The notes under the pieces are model-generated. The model saw nothing but the letters and a program-made list of their open reading frames with translations. It did not search any database and was not told the origin of the DNA. A stretch of DNA of 64,000 nucleotides. Source: Thalassospira sp. MCCC 1A01428. Its GTDB lineage: Bacteria > Pseudomonadota > Alphaproteobacteria > Rhodospirillales > Thalassospiraceae. Below are positions 54,464-62,289 of the stretch, piece by piece (position 1 is the first letter of the stretch; every line of letters begins with the position of its first letter). A program made the translations under genes and the position numbers. The stretch spans positions 1 through 64,000 of the forward strand of contig NZ_JFJZ01000001.1 of assembly GCF_002115825.1 (NCBI RefSeq), written 5' to 3'.

Positions 54464-55969
54464 TCATGATGGCAGGCTTGCGGCGTGTTTGCGTTTGGCA
54501 TGGCGCAAATGCATGACAGTCATTACGGCCCAGATGGCAAGCGTGATAACCCCCAGCGTGCCGCTAACCGGACGCGAGAAAAACTCTATCAAATGGCCGT
54601 CGGCCTTGATCATGGATTTCATGAAGTTTTCTTCAATCAAGGGGCCAAGGATCAGGGCCAATATCATCGGGGCCAGCGGGAAGTCGTTTTCCTCCAGCAC
54701 ATAGGCGACCAGTCCCACCACCAGCATCACCCAGACATCAAACAGGGTGTTGTTGGCGGCATAGGCACCGATGACGCAAAACAGCAAAATGATGGGAAAC
54801 AATATGGCCTGGGGAATGCCCAGCACGTGGCGTGACATCAGAACCGCGCCAATTCCGATTGGCACCATGATGACATTGGCCAGCACAAAGACCATGAAAA
54901 TGGCATTGACCAACCCGGCATCCATAACAAAAACCATCGGCCCGGGGGTAATGCCCTTCATCAGCAAAACGCCAATCAGAATGGCCGTGATGGTATCGCC
55001 GGGAATGCCAAAAACCAGCGTTGGCACATAGGCCCCGGAAAGGGCGGCGTTATTGGCGCTGGAGGCAGAAATAATGCCTTCGATATGGCCTTCGCCGTAT
55101 TTTTCCGGTGTTTTTGAAAACTTTTTCGACACCGCATAGGAAACCCAGGCCGCAATGTCGGCCCCGGCACCGGGCAGCGCGCCAATCATGGTGCCCAGAA
55201 TGGATGACCGCGCCACGCCCCCCTTATATTTCCAGATCGCCGAACCAACGCCCGACATCATGCGCGAAATATGAACCGGCGGCACAGAGGGTAATTCGCG
55301 CAATTCGCCAATTTTGCGTAAAATTTCGGTAATGGCAAACATGCCGATCAGGGTGGGGATAATCGAAATACCCCCGACCAGTTCGGTATCGCCAAAGGTA
55401 AAACGTTTGATGCCCATCACCACATCAATGCCAATCATGGATAGCATCAGCCCGATGGTCAGCGACAGGGTGCTTTTTATCGCCGATCCGCGTGACACCA
55501 TGATGGCGCAGGAAAGGCCCAGGACGGCCAGCCAGAAATATTCATAGCTGGAAAACATCAGCGAAAATTCGGCAATTTGCGGCGCGGCCAGCACCAGCAC
55601 CAGCACGCCGACCAGTCCGCCAATCATGGAACAAATGACGTTGGTGCCAAGGGCCAGTTCCACCAGCCCCTTTTCGCGCATTTTATAGGCTTCGTCGGTA
55701 TAGGCCGCTGATGCCGGGGTACCGGGAATACGCAAAAGCGCACCGGGAATATCACCGGCAAAAATCGCCATGGTGGTGGCCGAAACAATGGCGCCAATGG
55801 CCGGGACCGGGTCCATGAAAAAGGTTAACGGAACCAGAAGGGCGGTGCCCATGGTCGCGGTCAGGCCGGGAATGGCACCAATGACAATGCCGTAAATTGA
55901 TGATCCTAAAATGATCAGCAACACATCCGGGCGTAAGACCTGCTCAAGCGCTGAATAAAATACATCCAT
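54464..55969 (-). CDS. Tripartite tricarboxylate transporter, large permease TctA
   Basis: Large membrane subunit of a TTT transporter, 501 residues with about twelve helices. Family motifs include GIVIGAIPGLTATMGTALL near the start, the Gly/Pro-rich GALPGAGADIAAWVSY, and FGIPGDTITAILIG. TTT systems import carboxylates with a TctC-type binding protein. Its ATG overlaps the tctB stop by one base, so the two are translationally coupled. The membrane pair is preceded by TctC. Confidence 0.93.
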   Translation of the reverse strand: MDVFYSALEQVLRPDVLLIILGSSIYGIVIGAIPGLTATMGTALLVPLTFFMDPVPAIGAIVSATTMAIFAGDIPGALLRIPGTPASAAYTDEAYKMREKGLVELALGTNVICSMIGGLVGVLVLVLAAPQIAEFSLMFSSYEYFWLAVLGLSCAIMVSRGSAIKSTLSLTIGLMLSMIGIDVVMGIKRFTFGDTELVGGISIIPTLIGMFAITEILRKIGELRELPSVPPVHISRMMSGVGSAIWKYKGGVARSSILGTMIGALPGAGADIAAWVSYAVSKKFSKTPEKYGEGHIEGIISASSANNAALSGAYVPTLVFGIPGDTITAILIGVLLMKGITPGPMVFVMDAGLVNAIFMVFVLANVIMVPIGIGAVLMSRHVLGIPQAILFPIILLFCVIGAYAANNTLFDVWVMLVVGLVAYVLEENDFPLAPMILALILGPLIEENFMKSMIKADGHLIEFFSRPVSGTLGVITLAIWAVMTVMHLRHAKRKHAASLPS

Positions 55970-56442
55970 CAGTAAATCACCTTGGTCAGGATGCCCAAAG
56001 GCAGGGACACCATTAGGAAATCGACAAAGAACAGCCACAGAAGGGCGGTTGTCACGGCGGCAATAATCACCGATTTCAGCCAGTTTCGGGTGGTGATGAC
56101 CAGAAAGGCTGCCAGCAGGATCGGCACCACAATGGGAAAGCCGACGGGTTTGCTGAGCAAAATATAAAGGATCATGAAAACCGGCACACAGGCCATGCGC
56201 ACAAGTCCGTCGCGGGTTTTCATCACGGCGGCAAGCCGGATCAAGGGTTGGTGTGCCCGTTCCCGATACCCCGAAATGCACAATGCAATGCCGCCCAGCA
56301 TCATGATGGTGGCTATGATTGTCGGGAAAGTTGCCGGACCATAGGGCTGGTCCGGCAGGGTCGGAAACGACTGCACCGTGATCAGAATCGCGCTTGCCAC
56401 AAGGACAAAGACAATCCCGAAAAGGGCATCGTTGATTTTCAT
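55969..56442 (-). CDS. Tripartite tricarboxylate transporter, small permease TctB
   Basis: Small membrane subunit of 157 residues with four helices and the weakly conserved TctB pattern: FVLVASAILITVQSFPTLP, then PATFPTIIATIMMLGGIAL, and two C-terminal helices (IVVPILLAAFLVI and ALLWLFFVDFLMV). It lies between TctC and TctA genes. Conservation within this family is low, so assignment rests mostly on size, helices and position. Confidence 0.88.
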   Translation of the reverse strand: MKINDALFGIVFVLVASAILITVQSFPTLPDQPYGPATFPTIIATIMMLGGIALCISGYRERAHQPLIRLAAVMKTRDGLVRMACVPVFMILYILLSKPVGFPIVVPILLAAFLVITTRNWLKSVIIAAVTTALLWLFFVDFLMVSLPLGILTKVIY

Positions 56443-56469
56443 GTCAGCATCCGAAAACGCAATTGTTGT

Positions 56470-56506
56470 TCCCGGTTCCTCTAAGGCCTGCTTATGGGAA
56501 CCGGGA
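56470..56506 (-). repeat. Intercistronic hairpin between TctC and TctB genes
   Basis: Ten-base arms tcccggttcc (56470-56479) and ggaaccggga (56497-56506) flank 17 bases. No T-run follows on the minus strand. It may protect the upstream TctC message or lower downstream expression, as is common after binding-protein genes. Confidence 0.55.
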
Positions 56507-56612
56507 TATGTGCGGCGGTGCCGTGCGGCTTATGCTGCAACAGGCAAAGGTTTGTTTTTGCCCGCCCGCCACGAAGGGGCCGTTGACCGGTTTCGATCAA
56601 CGGGATCTGGCG

Positions 56613-57575
56613 TTACTGACCAAGACCAAGTTTCTTGATCACGGCAGCATTGCTTTCATCGGCGTTTTTCATGAATTCCTCGAACTCGTCCGCCGGAAGC
56701 CATTTAACACCAAAGCCACGTTTGCTCATGAAATCGGTATATTCGGATGACGCCACCACGGTTTTAAGGGCAGCTTCAAGTTTTTGTGCCACGTCATCAG
56801 AAACGCCTTTGGGCGTTACAATGCCGCGCCAGGTGCCCCCCACGGCTTTTTTGCCAATAGCTTCTTCAACGGTTGGCACATCGGGGAAGGCATCCAGACG
56901 TTTGTCAGATAAAACAGCCAGCGTTTTTACCCGTTTTGCCTGACGCATCGGCACGGCTTCGGGCAGGGATGATGGTACAATGGCAACGCCGCCCGCCGCG
57001 AGTTCCTGAAAGCCCGGTGCAGCCCCCTGGCTGGGCACGACCGGAACCGATTGTGGATCAATGCCATTGTCATTAAGGAAACCGGCAAAGGCCAGATGGT
57101 ACGCCGCCCCCACCGGGAAGCCTGACATTTTGTATTTGCCCGGGTTGGCTTTGATGTCATCCAGCGCGGATTTAACATCGTTCCAGTCGCTGTCGGTGGA
57201 AACGTTAAAAGCCGAAGCATCAAAGTTTACCAGCCCGATCGGGGTTAAATCCTGATAGGTGATTTGCGATGTACCCATCGATTTATAAGTGGTGATTTCA
57301 GCGGTGGCCAAACCAATGGTGTAACCATCGGGGTCGGCATCGGCCATGGCGGTATGGCCGACAACGCCGCCCGCCCCGGTGCGGTTTACCACATTAACCG
57401 GTTTGCCAAGCTGTTCTTGCAAACCTTGCGCAATGGTTCGGCCTACGGCATCGGTGCCACCCCCGGCAGACCATGGCACGATCAGGGTAATCGGGCGTTC
57501 GGGATATTCGGCAAAGGCCGGGCTGGCGGCAAAAACAGATGCGGCAAGCACGGCAAGGGTTGTTATCTTTTTCAT
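56613..57575 (-). CDS. Tripartite tricarboxylate transporter binding protein (TctC/Bug)
   Basis: Periplasmic solute-binding protein of 320 residues. Signal peptide ends in SPAFA near residue 22. The mature start YPERPITLIVPWSAGGGTDA and NRTGAGGVVGHTAMADADPDGYT are the hallmark motifs of the Bug family, which binds carboxylates and related small molecules by two water-bridged carboxylate groups. FPDVPTVEEA and GIVTPKGV mark the C-terminal lobe. It is the first structural gene after the regulator. The ligand cannot be read from the sequence. Confidence 0.94.
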   Translation of the reverse strand: MKKITTLAVLAASVFAASPAFAEYPERPITLIVPWSAGGGTDAVGRTIAQGLQEQLGKPVNVVNRTGAGGVVGHTAMADADPDGYTIGLATAEITTYKSMGTSQITYQDLTPIGLVNFDASAFNVSTDSDWNDVKSALDDIKANPGKYKMSGFPVGAAYHLAFAGFLNDNGIDPQSVPVVPSQGAAPGFQELAAGGVAIVPSSLPEAVPMRQAKRVKTLAVLSDKRLDAFPDVPTVEEAIGKKAVGGTWRGIVTPKGVSDDVAQKLEAALKTVVASSEYTDFMSKRGFGVKWLPADEFEEFMKNADESNAAVIKKLGLGQ

Positions 57576-57646
57576 GTGTTTCCTCCACTGGATCGTTTGT
57601 TTTGCAAGGGCAACTCTTGTGGTTGCCTGTTTGCGGGGCAGGCTGG

Positions 57647-58363
57647 TTATCGAAGCATTTTCCGTTGGACGTTGGCGGTTGTTTCGATCAGTTTTTCCGC
57701 GGTTTGTTTGGCCGCTTCGGAATCTTTATGTTCAATGGCATCGGCCAGAATTTTGTGGTTTTGCAAATTCTGGGCATAACTGCTGGGCTGGTTGCTAACG
57801 GCTAAAAAGCTGGTGCGCAGGGCGTGAATAACGGAATCTGCCACGGACTGAATGAACCGGTTGTGCGAAGCACGAAACACAGCCTTGTGAAATTCGATAT
57901 CTACATTTACCCAGGTTTCCAGGTCGTCTATTTCGACCGCGCGGGCCATTTCAACATAGGCAGCCTGGATGTCAGCGGCCTCGTCCGGGGTGGCGTGAAG
58001 GGCGGCGGCCTCGGCGGCGGCAGGTTCGAGAAGGCGGCGAAAAGCCAGCAATTCATTCATGAAGCCGGGGTCGTTGATAAAAATTTGCGCCGCCCATTCG
58101 GCCACATCGCGGTCCAGTATATTCCAGCGTGACCGCGGTAAAACCAGCGTGCCACGGCGCGGCGCAATTTCGATCAGTGACTTGGCGGCCAGGGCCTTCA
58201 TTGCTTCGCGCAAGGTGTTGCGCGAAACGGCAAATTCGGCGGCAAGTTCGGCCTCTTTGGGTAAACGCGAATGTTCGGCAAATCGGCCTGAAACAATGGC
58301 GCGGCCAATTTTGTCACATGCAACCGATGCGCCGGAACGCCATGCGGGGTCAGCTGTTTTCAT
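57647..58363 (-). CDS. GntR-family (FadR subfamily) transcriptional regulator
   Basis: Regulator of 238 residues with an N-terminal winged helix (ELAAEFAVSRNTLREAMKAL, then PRRGTLVLP) and a C-terminal FCD ligand-binding domain; Asp, His and His residues in VDIEFHKAVFRASHN and later helices are the usual metal/ligand site. Such proteins repress catabolic operons until a carboxylate or sugar acid binds. It precedes the TctC gene by 71 bases and has candidate operator sites 84-138 bases upstream of its own start. Confidence 0.92.
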   Translation of the reverse strand: MKTADPAWRSGASVACDKIGRAIVSGRFAEHSRLPKEAELAAEFAVSRNTLREAMKALAAKSLIEIAPRRGTLVLPRSRWNILDRDVAEWAAQIFINDPGFMNELLAFRRLLEPAAAEAAALHATPDEAADIQAAYVEMARAVEIDDLETWVNVDIEFHKAVFRASHNRFIQSVADSVIHALRTSFLAVSNQPSSYAQNLQNHKILADAIEHKDSEAAKQTAEKLIETTANVQRKMLR

Positions 58364-58446
58364 TGCATTTCCTTATCCCTGTTATGGTTCAGGGATAGTT
58401 TCCGCCCTAATGATATCAGCGCAATAGCGCAGATATTTTAATTGTT

Positions 58447-58501
58447 ATTGGTAGGATGAATAATGCTGAAATTAAATGGTGAGTCAATAGGTCCTACCAA
58501 T
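58447..58501. promoter_or_regulatory. Candidate GntR operator pair
   Basis: Two sites of the FadR-type GGT-N3-ACC kind lie upstream of the regulator gene: ATTGGTAGGATGAAT (58447-58461) and ATAGGTCCTACCAAT (58487-58501). The second is a near-palindrome. The outer arms attggtagga and tcctaccaat are perfect inverted copies, 35 bases apart. Position and motif fit autoregulation of the operon; this is an inference. Confidence 0.6.
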
Positions 58502-58635
58502 TCTGCGTTGCACAGAAAGGAACCAATTCGCCTAAAGGCGCAGTGCGGATTAAGAAAAACGGGAAAAAAAATTTGATCATTTTGCGCTTTAACGCACTGC
58601 ACACAGAAACTGTGTTGTTTGCGCGCAAAGAAAAA

Positions 58636-58660
58636 CGGCCCCCTTGGGGAAAGGGGGCCG
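58636..58660 (-). terminator. Strong terminator on the minus strand without a recognised gene
   Basis: Perfect 10-bp stem cggccccctt/aagggggccg with a 5-base loop. Read on the minus strand it is followed by five T. No accepted minus-strand gene ends before it, so it must close a short transcript starting somewhere in 58661-59380, or isolate the catabolic operon from upstream read-through. Confidence 0.8.
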
Positions 58661-58796
58661 CTAAATCTGCCGTGGTCACGGGGTCGGGGGGGGAAGTTGA
58701 CCACGACAAAAAGGAAAAGAGAAAACGTTTAGGGAAGAGGCAATGTCGGGAAGTTTTACCAGGGCGGCATAATGGGCACACACCGCCACGGCGATA

Positions 58797-58823
58797 TCAC
58801 ATTGCATTCCTATGGATTTTCAA
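58797..58823 (-). other. Eight-codon reading frame with perfect Shine-Dalgarno
   Basis: On the minus strand AAGGAGG (58830-58836) is followed six bases later by TTG and a frame reading MKIHRNAM then TGA. A 43-codon frame starting at an ATG inside it (58807, ending 58676) overlaps in another register. The terminator at 58636-58660 lies downstream. It may be a leader peptide, a remnant of a broken gene, or chance. Confidence 0.25.
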
Positions 58824-58836
58824 GGGCAGCCTCCTT

Positions 58837-59381
58837 CGTTTCGTTACATTGGCTTGCTGTATGAAGCTAACTTAACGATCGGAGCGGGCAGGGCATAGCC
58901 GGTAATGTGGCAACTGTGCGTTCCCAAAACAGAACGATAAAACAGATCGGCAAAAGTATTCAGCATTCCATTCCCGTTTTTAACGCGGCGCGCACAATGG
59001 CATTTGGCCCTTATTTCGGCCTTTTCTGCGGGCAAGGCTACCAGCTTGCCTGGCCTTGTGGTTCGGAATCGGGGTAACGCCAGAACGGTCTTTCCCAGGT
59101 TTGGAAATTCAAATTGTTTGGTTTTTTTCCCGCAATTTTATCGGATCACACCGTTTATGTGATTGCGATTCCAGTAAAGGCGGCTGCTGGTTCAGCCAAC
59201 GACCCGGCAATGGTAAAAATACCTTCTGCATCACCGAACATCATCGGGGATCGCCCGTTATCGCCCTGCATCACCTTATATCACCTTGCTTTTTCCGGTA
59301 AGGGGCGCGATACCCGGTGCGTCTTGCTGTTATGGCAGGGCACCTTCGCGCGAAACGTCCATAAAAATTGGCTTACCAAAG
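58837..59381. other. Long intergenic region upstream of the uracil-type permease
   Basis: These 545 bases carry no supported gene. Frames at 58844-59035 (minus) and 59056-59434 (plus) lack ribosome-binding sites and family likeness. Short repeats of the type gcatcacc occur near 59228-59285. The permease promoter should lie here. Confidence 0.45.
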
Positions 59382-60695
59382 ATGCGCTATTTTCCTTCCT
59401 GGTCTTTGACCCGGTCTTCTACCGTGCTGCCTGATGAACGCCTGCCGTGGGGAACAATGTTTCCGATGGGGTTGCAACATCTTGTGGCGATGTCAGGTTC
59501 CACCATTCTCGGTCCGTTGCTGATGGGGTTTGACCCCAATCTGGCAATCCTGTTTTCCGGTATCGGCACGCTGATTTTCTTTATCTGCACTGCCGGGCGT
59601 GTACCAAGCTATCTGGGATCGTCCTTTGCCTTTATCTCGGTGGTCATTGCTGCTACCGGCTATGCCGGGTCTGGCGTCAATCCCGATATTGGCGGGGCGC
59701 TGGGCGGTATTATTGCTGCTGGCGCGCTGTATGTGCTGATTGGCGTGATCGTGATGGCAACGGGGACCGGCTGGGTCGAAAAACTGATGCCGCCGGCGGT
59801 GACCGGGGCGGTTGGGGCGGCCATTGGTCTTAATCTGGCACCGGTTGGGATCAGCGGCATTTCCGGGGATGGCATCCATATGCTGGTCGCGCTTCTGACG
59901 CTGTTATCGGTGGCTTTGGTGTCGGTTTATGCGCCGATTGCGGTGCGCCGTGTGTCGATTCTGGCCGGTATTCTTTTGGGCTATGTGCTGGTTTTGATCC
60001 TTGGTAACGGTTTTGGCCTGATGCCCGCCATTGATTTTAGCGCATTGTCGCAAGCGCCGTGGTTTGGCATGCCCAATTTTGTTGCGCCGCGTTTTGAAAG
60101 CTCGGCCATGGTGATGATTGCACCGGTGGCGTTTATTCTGGTCGCGGAAAATCTGGGTCATATCAAGGCCATTGGCGGCATGACCAAACAAAACATGGAC
60201 CGTTATATTGGCCGTGGTTTTATTGGCGATGGTCTGGCAACGATGCTGGCTGGCTCCGGCGGTGGTACGGGTGTGACGACCTATGTTGAAAATATGGGGG
60301 TTATGGCTGTAACCCGCGTGTTTTCGACCCTGATCTTCGTGATTGCAGCCGTGATTGCCATTTTGCTGGGTTTCTCGCCCAAATTTGGCGCGTTGCTGCA
60401 CACAATTCCAGGGCCGGTACTTGGCGGGCTTGGGGTTGCGGTGTTTGGCCTGATTGCGGCGGCAATGGTCCGTTTGTGGGTGGATAACCGGGTTGATTTT
60501 TCCGATCCGCGCAATCTGTTTACGGTTGGCATCACCCTGATTTTCGGGGCCGGGAATTTCACCGTCAGCATCGGCGGTTTTGCGATTGGTGGAATCGGCA
60601 CTGCAACGCTGGCTGCGATTATTCTGTATCAGATCCTTAGTATCGGGCGTGGGAAGGCAGATCGCGCCGCAGAACAGGCGGCAAATAACGACTAA
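59382..60695 (+). CDS. Uracil/xanthine permease, NCS2 family (UraA-like)
   Basis: Inner-membrane nucleobase:proton symporter of 437 residues with about fourteen helices. Features of the UraA branch: FPMGLQHLVAMSGSTILGP at the start, Glu256 in AENLGHI, and Glu303 in TTYVENMGVMAVTRV, matching the two substrate-binding glutamates of E. coli UraA. TGxxPAVTGAVGAAIGL also fits. The ATG at 59382 gives the usual short N-terminus, though the ribosome-binding site is poor. It stands alone before pgsA on the same strand. Confidence 0.9.
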   Translation: MRYFPSWSLTRSSTVLPDERLPWGTMFPMGLQHLVAMSGSTILGPLLMGFDPNLAILFSGIGTLIFFICTAGRVPSYLGSSFAFISVVIAATGYAGSGVNPDIGGALGGIIAAGALYVLIGVIVMATGTGWVEKLMPPAVTGAVGAAIGLNLAPVGISGISGDGIHMLVALLTLLSVALVSVYAPIAVRRVSILAGILLGYVLVLILGNGFGLMPAIDFSALSQAPWFGMPNFVAPRFESSAMVMIAPVAFILVAENLGHIKAIGGMTKQNMDRYIGRGFIGDGLATMLAGSGGGTGVTTYVENMGVMAVTRVFSTLIFVIAAVIAILLGFSPKFGALLHTIPGPVLGGLGVAVFGLIAAAMVRLWVDNRVDFSDPRNLFTVGITLIFGAGNFTVSIGGFAIGGIGTATLAAIILYQILSIGRGKADRAAEQAANND

Positions 60696-60709
60696 ATTTG
60701 CCTATCGCT

Positions 60710-60755
60710 ACAAGGGCCGTGTTTTCGTTTTATGGCAAATCAACACGGCCCTTGT
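60710..60755 (+). repeat. Long perfect hairpin after the permease gene
   Basis: Arms acaagggccgtgtt (60710-60723) and aacacggcccttgt (60742-60755) pair over 14 bp around an 18-base loop. No T-run follows on the plus strand, so it is not a canonical terminator, though it could act as one or protect the 3' end. Confidence 0.65.
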
Positions 60756-60865
60756 GGTTGTAAGCGCAAGCCTTTACTAATTGGGCGTCTTGGGGTCGTT
60801 TGGCCCTGCCAGGCGACGCATGTCACCAAATTAAATGCCCCAAATACCCGTATACAGGCCCGTAA

Positions 60866-61417
60866 ATGAAAAACCAGATTCCCAATCTGCTGACTTTGTC
60901 GCGCATCATTGTGATCCCGGCATTGGTGTTATCGTTTTATATCGACGGACCGGTGGGGAACTGGCTCGGGTTTGCTCTGTTTGCCTTTGCTGGGGTAACG
61001 GACTTTTTTGACGGCTATCTTGCGCGCAGCATGAATGTGGTTTCTCCGCTGGGCCGCTTCCTTGATCCGATTGCCGATAAGCTTCTGGTCGCAGCCGCCC
61101 TGATGATGATGGTGGCGTTTGGCCGTATTTCCGGTCTGGCTGTTTTGCCTGCCGTGATTATTATGTGTCGCGAAATTATGGTGTCGGGCCTGCGCGAACA
61201 TCTTGCCGAGCTTAAGGTGCCGCTGCCGGTGACGGTTCTTGCCAAATGGAAAACCACAGCCCAAATCCTGGCGATTGGCTTTTTGCTGGTTGGTGATGCG
61301 TCACCCGATATGATCCCGTCGGTTCTGATTGGCGATATCTTGCTGTGGATTGCCGGTATTGTGACGGTGCAGACGGGATATATCTATCTGCGCACCGGGC
61401 TTAAGCATCTCGACTGA
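60866..61417 (+). CDS. pgsA: CDP-diacylglycerol-glycerol-3-phosphate 3-phosphatidyltransferase
   Basis: Membrane enzyme of 183 residues that makes phosphatidylglycerophosphate, the precursor of phosphatidylglycerol and cardiolipin. The CDP-alcohol transferase motif is complete: DGYLARSMNVVSPLGRFLDP followed by IADK, giving the D-G-x2-A-R-x8-G-x3-D-x3-D pattern. Four to five membrane helices follow. It is 20 bases upstream of moaE and probably co-transcribed. Confidence 0.95.
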   Translation: MKNQIPNLLTLSRIIVIPALVLSFYIDGPVGNWLGFALFAFAGVTDFFDGYLARSMNVVSPLGRFLDPIADKLLVAAALMMMVAFGRISGLAVLPAVIIMCREIMVSGLREHLAELKVPLPVTVLAKWKTTAQILAIGFLLVGDASPDMIPSVLIGDILLWIAGIVTVQTGYIYLRTGLKHLD

Positions 61418-61437
61418 TCGATTTTTGCGAGGCGACT

Positions 61438-61899
61438 ATGGCGCGTATTACGGTTCAACAAAACGATTTCGACCTCGGTTCCGAGCTTGCGGCCCTGACC
61501 GATGGCAGGACCGATATTGGGGCTGCCGTCAGTTTTGTTGGCTTGGTGCGTGACATCGCCGGATCAGAGAATGTCAGCGCCATGACGCTGGAACATTACC
61601 CGGGCATGACCGAACGCCAGCTTGAAAAAATTGCCAATGAGGCAACAGAACGCTGGCCGCTGGATGGTGTGCGCATTATCCACCGGTTCGGCCGCCTGCT
61701 GGCGGGGGATCGCATTGTGCTGGTGATTACCCTGTCAGCCCATCGCCGCGCAGCATTTGAAGCCTGCGATTTCATCATGGATTTTTTAAAAAGCCGCGCC
61801 CCGTTCTGGAAACGCGAAGAAACCGATGATGGTGAAAAATGGGTTGCCGCCAAATCCAGCGATGAAGATGACCTTGGGCGCTGGGAAAGCGGCCAATAA
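61438..61899 (+). CDS. moaE: Molybdopterin synthase catalytic subunit
   Basis: MoaE transfers sulfur from MoaD thiocarboxylate to precursor Z to form molybdopterin. The protein has 153 residues: GAAVSFVGLVRD near the start, LEHYPGM, and the active-site stretch SRAPFWKREETDDGEKWV with Lys126 and Lys134. The partner gene moaD normally lies between pgsA and moaE in related bacteria, but here only 20 bases separate them. GAGGCG upstream serves as ribosome-binding site. Confidence 0.95.
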   Translation: MARITVQQNDFDLGSELAALTDGRTDIGAAVSFVGLVRDIAGSENVSAMTLEHYPGMTERQLEKIANEATERWPLDGVRIIHRFGRLLAGDRIVLVITLSAHRRAAFEACDFIMDFLKSRAPFWKREETDDGEKWVAAKSSDEDDLGRWESGQ

Positions 61900-61944
61900 T
61901 TGCCGTGCTGCCTTGTGCTGCCCTGCTTTTTGCCGGGGCGGGTT

Positions 61945-62235
61945 CTAAACCTGCACGTAGTTTTTGACGATATCGAGAAATTCCAGCAATCCGGTTTGCA
62001 AAGCCGCACCATTTTGTACTTTGGCGGCAAGGGCATTCATCTGTGCAATGTCGGCGGGGTTAACCGTTATGTCTTGCGATATTTGGTTGTCCTTTAATTT
62101 GGTAAGCGCATTGGCAGCCCGATTGCGGCTGGCGGCAAGGGCAACCTTTTGATTAATATCTGCCGTCTCGTATTGTGTATCAAGGGCGATAAATGTCTTC
62201 ATCGCAGCACTGATCAGGTTAGATACATCTGACAT
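61945..62235 (-). CDS. Small helical protein of unknown function
   Basis: Unrecognised 96-residue protein without signal or membrane helix. It is predicted mainly helical (SNLISAAMKTFIALD, then NQKVALAASRNRAANALTKL) and ends in LLEFLDIVKNYVQV. The TCCGTTAA-side upstream carries a GGAGA site. It follows the lipoprotein gene by 54 bases on the same strand; both show similar Ala/Asn/Gln-rich helices, so they may work together. Confidence 0.65.
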   Translation of the reverse strand: MSDVSNLISAAMKTFIALDTQYETADINQKVALAASRNRAANALTKLKDNQISQDITVNPADIAQMNALAAKVQNGAALQTGLLEFLDIVKNYVQV

Positions 62236-62289
62236 CGGGGTCTCCGTTAATTTGCTTTACGACTTTATCTAAAGGGGCCCTAAACACGG

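Noticed and set aside
58844-59035. 63-codon minus-strand frame upstream of the permease
   Set aside because: It starts at TTG without a ribosome-binding site and has no recognisable features; the better signal in this region is the Shine-Dalgarno at 58830-58836.
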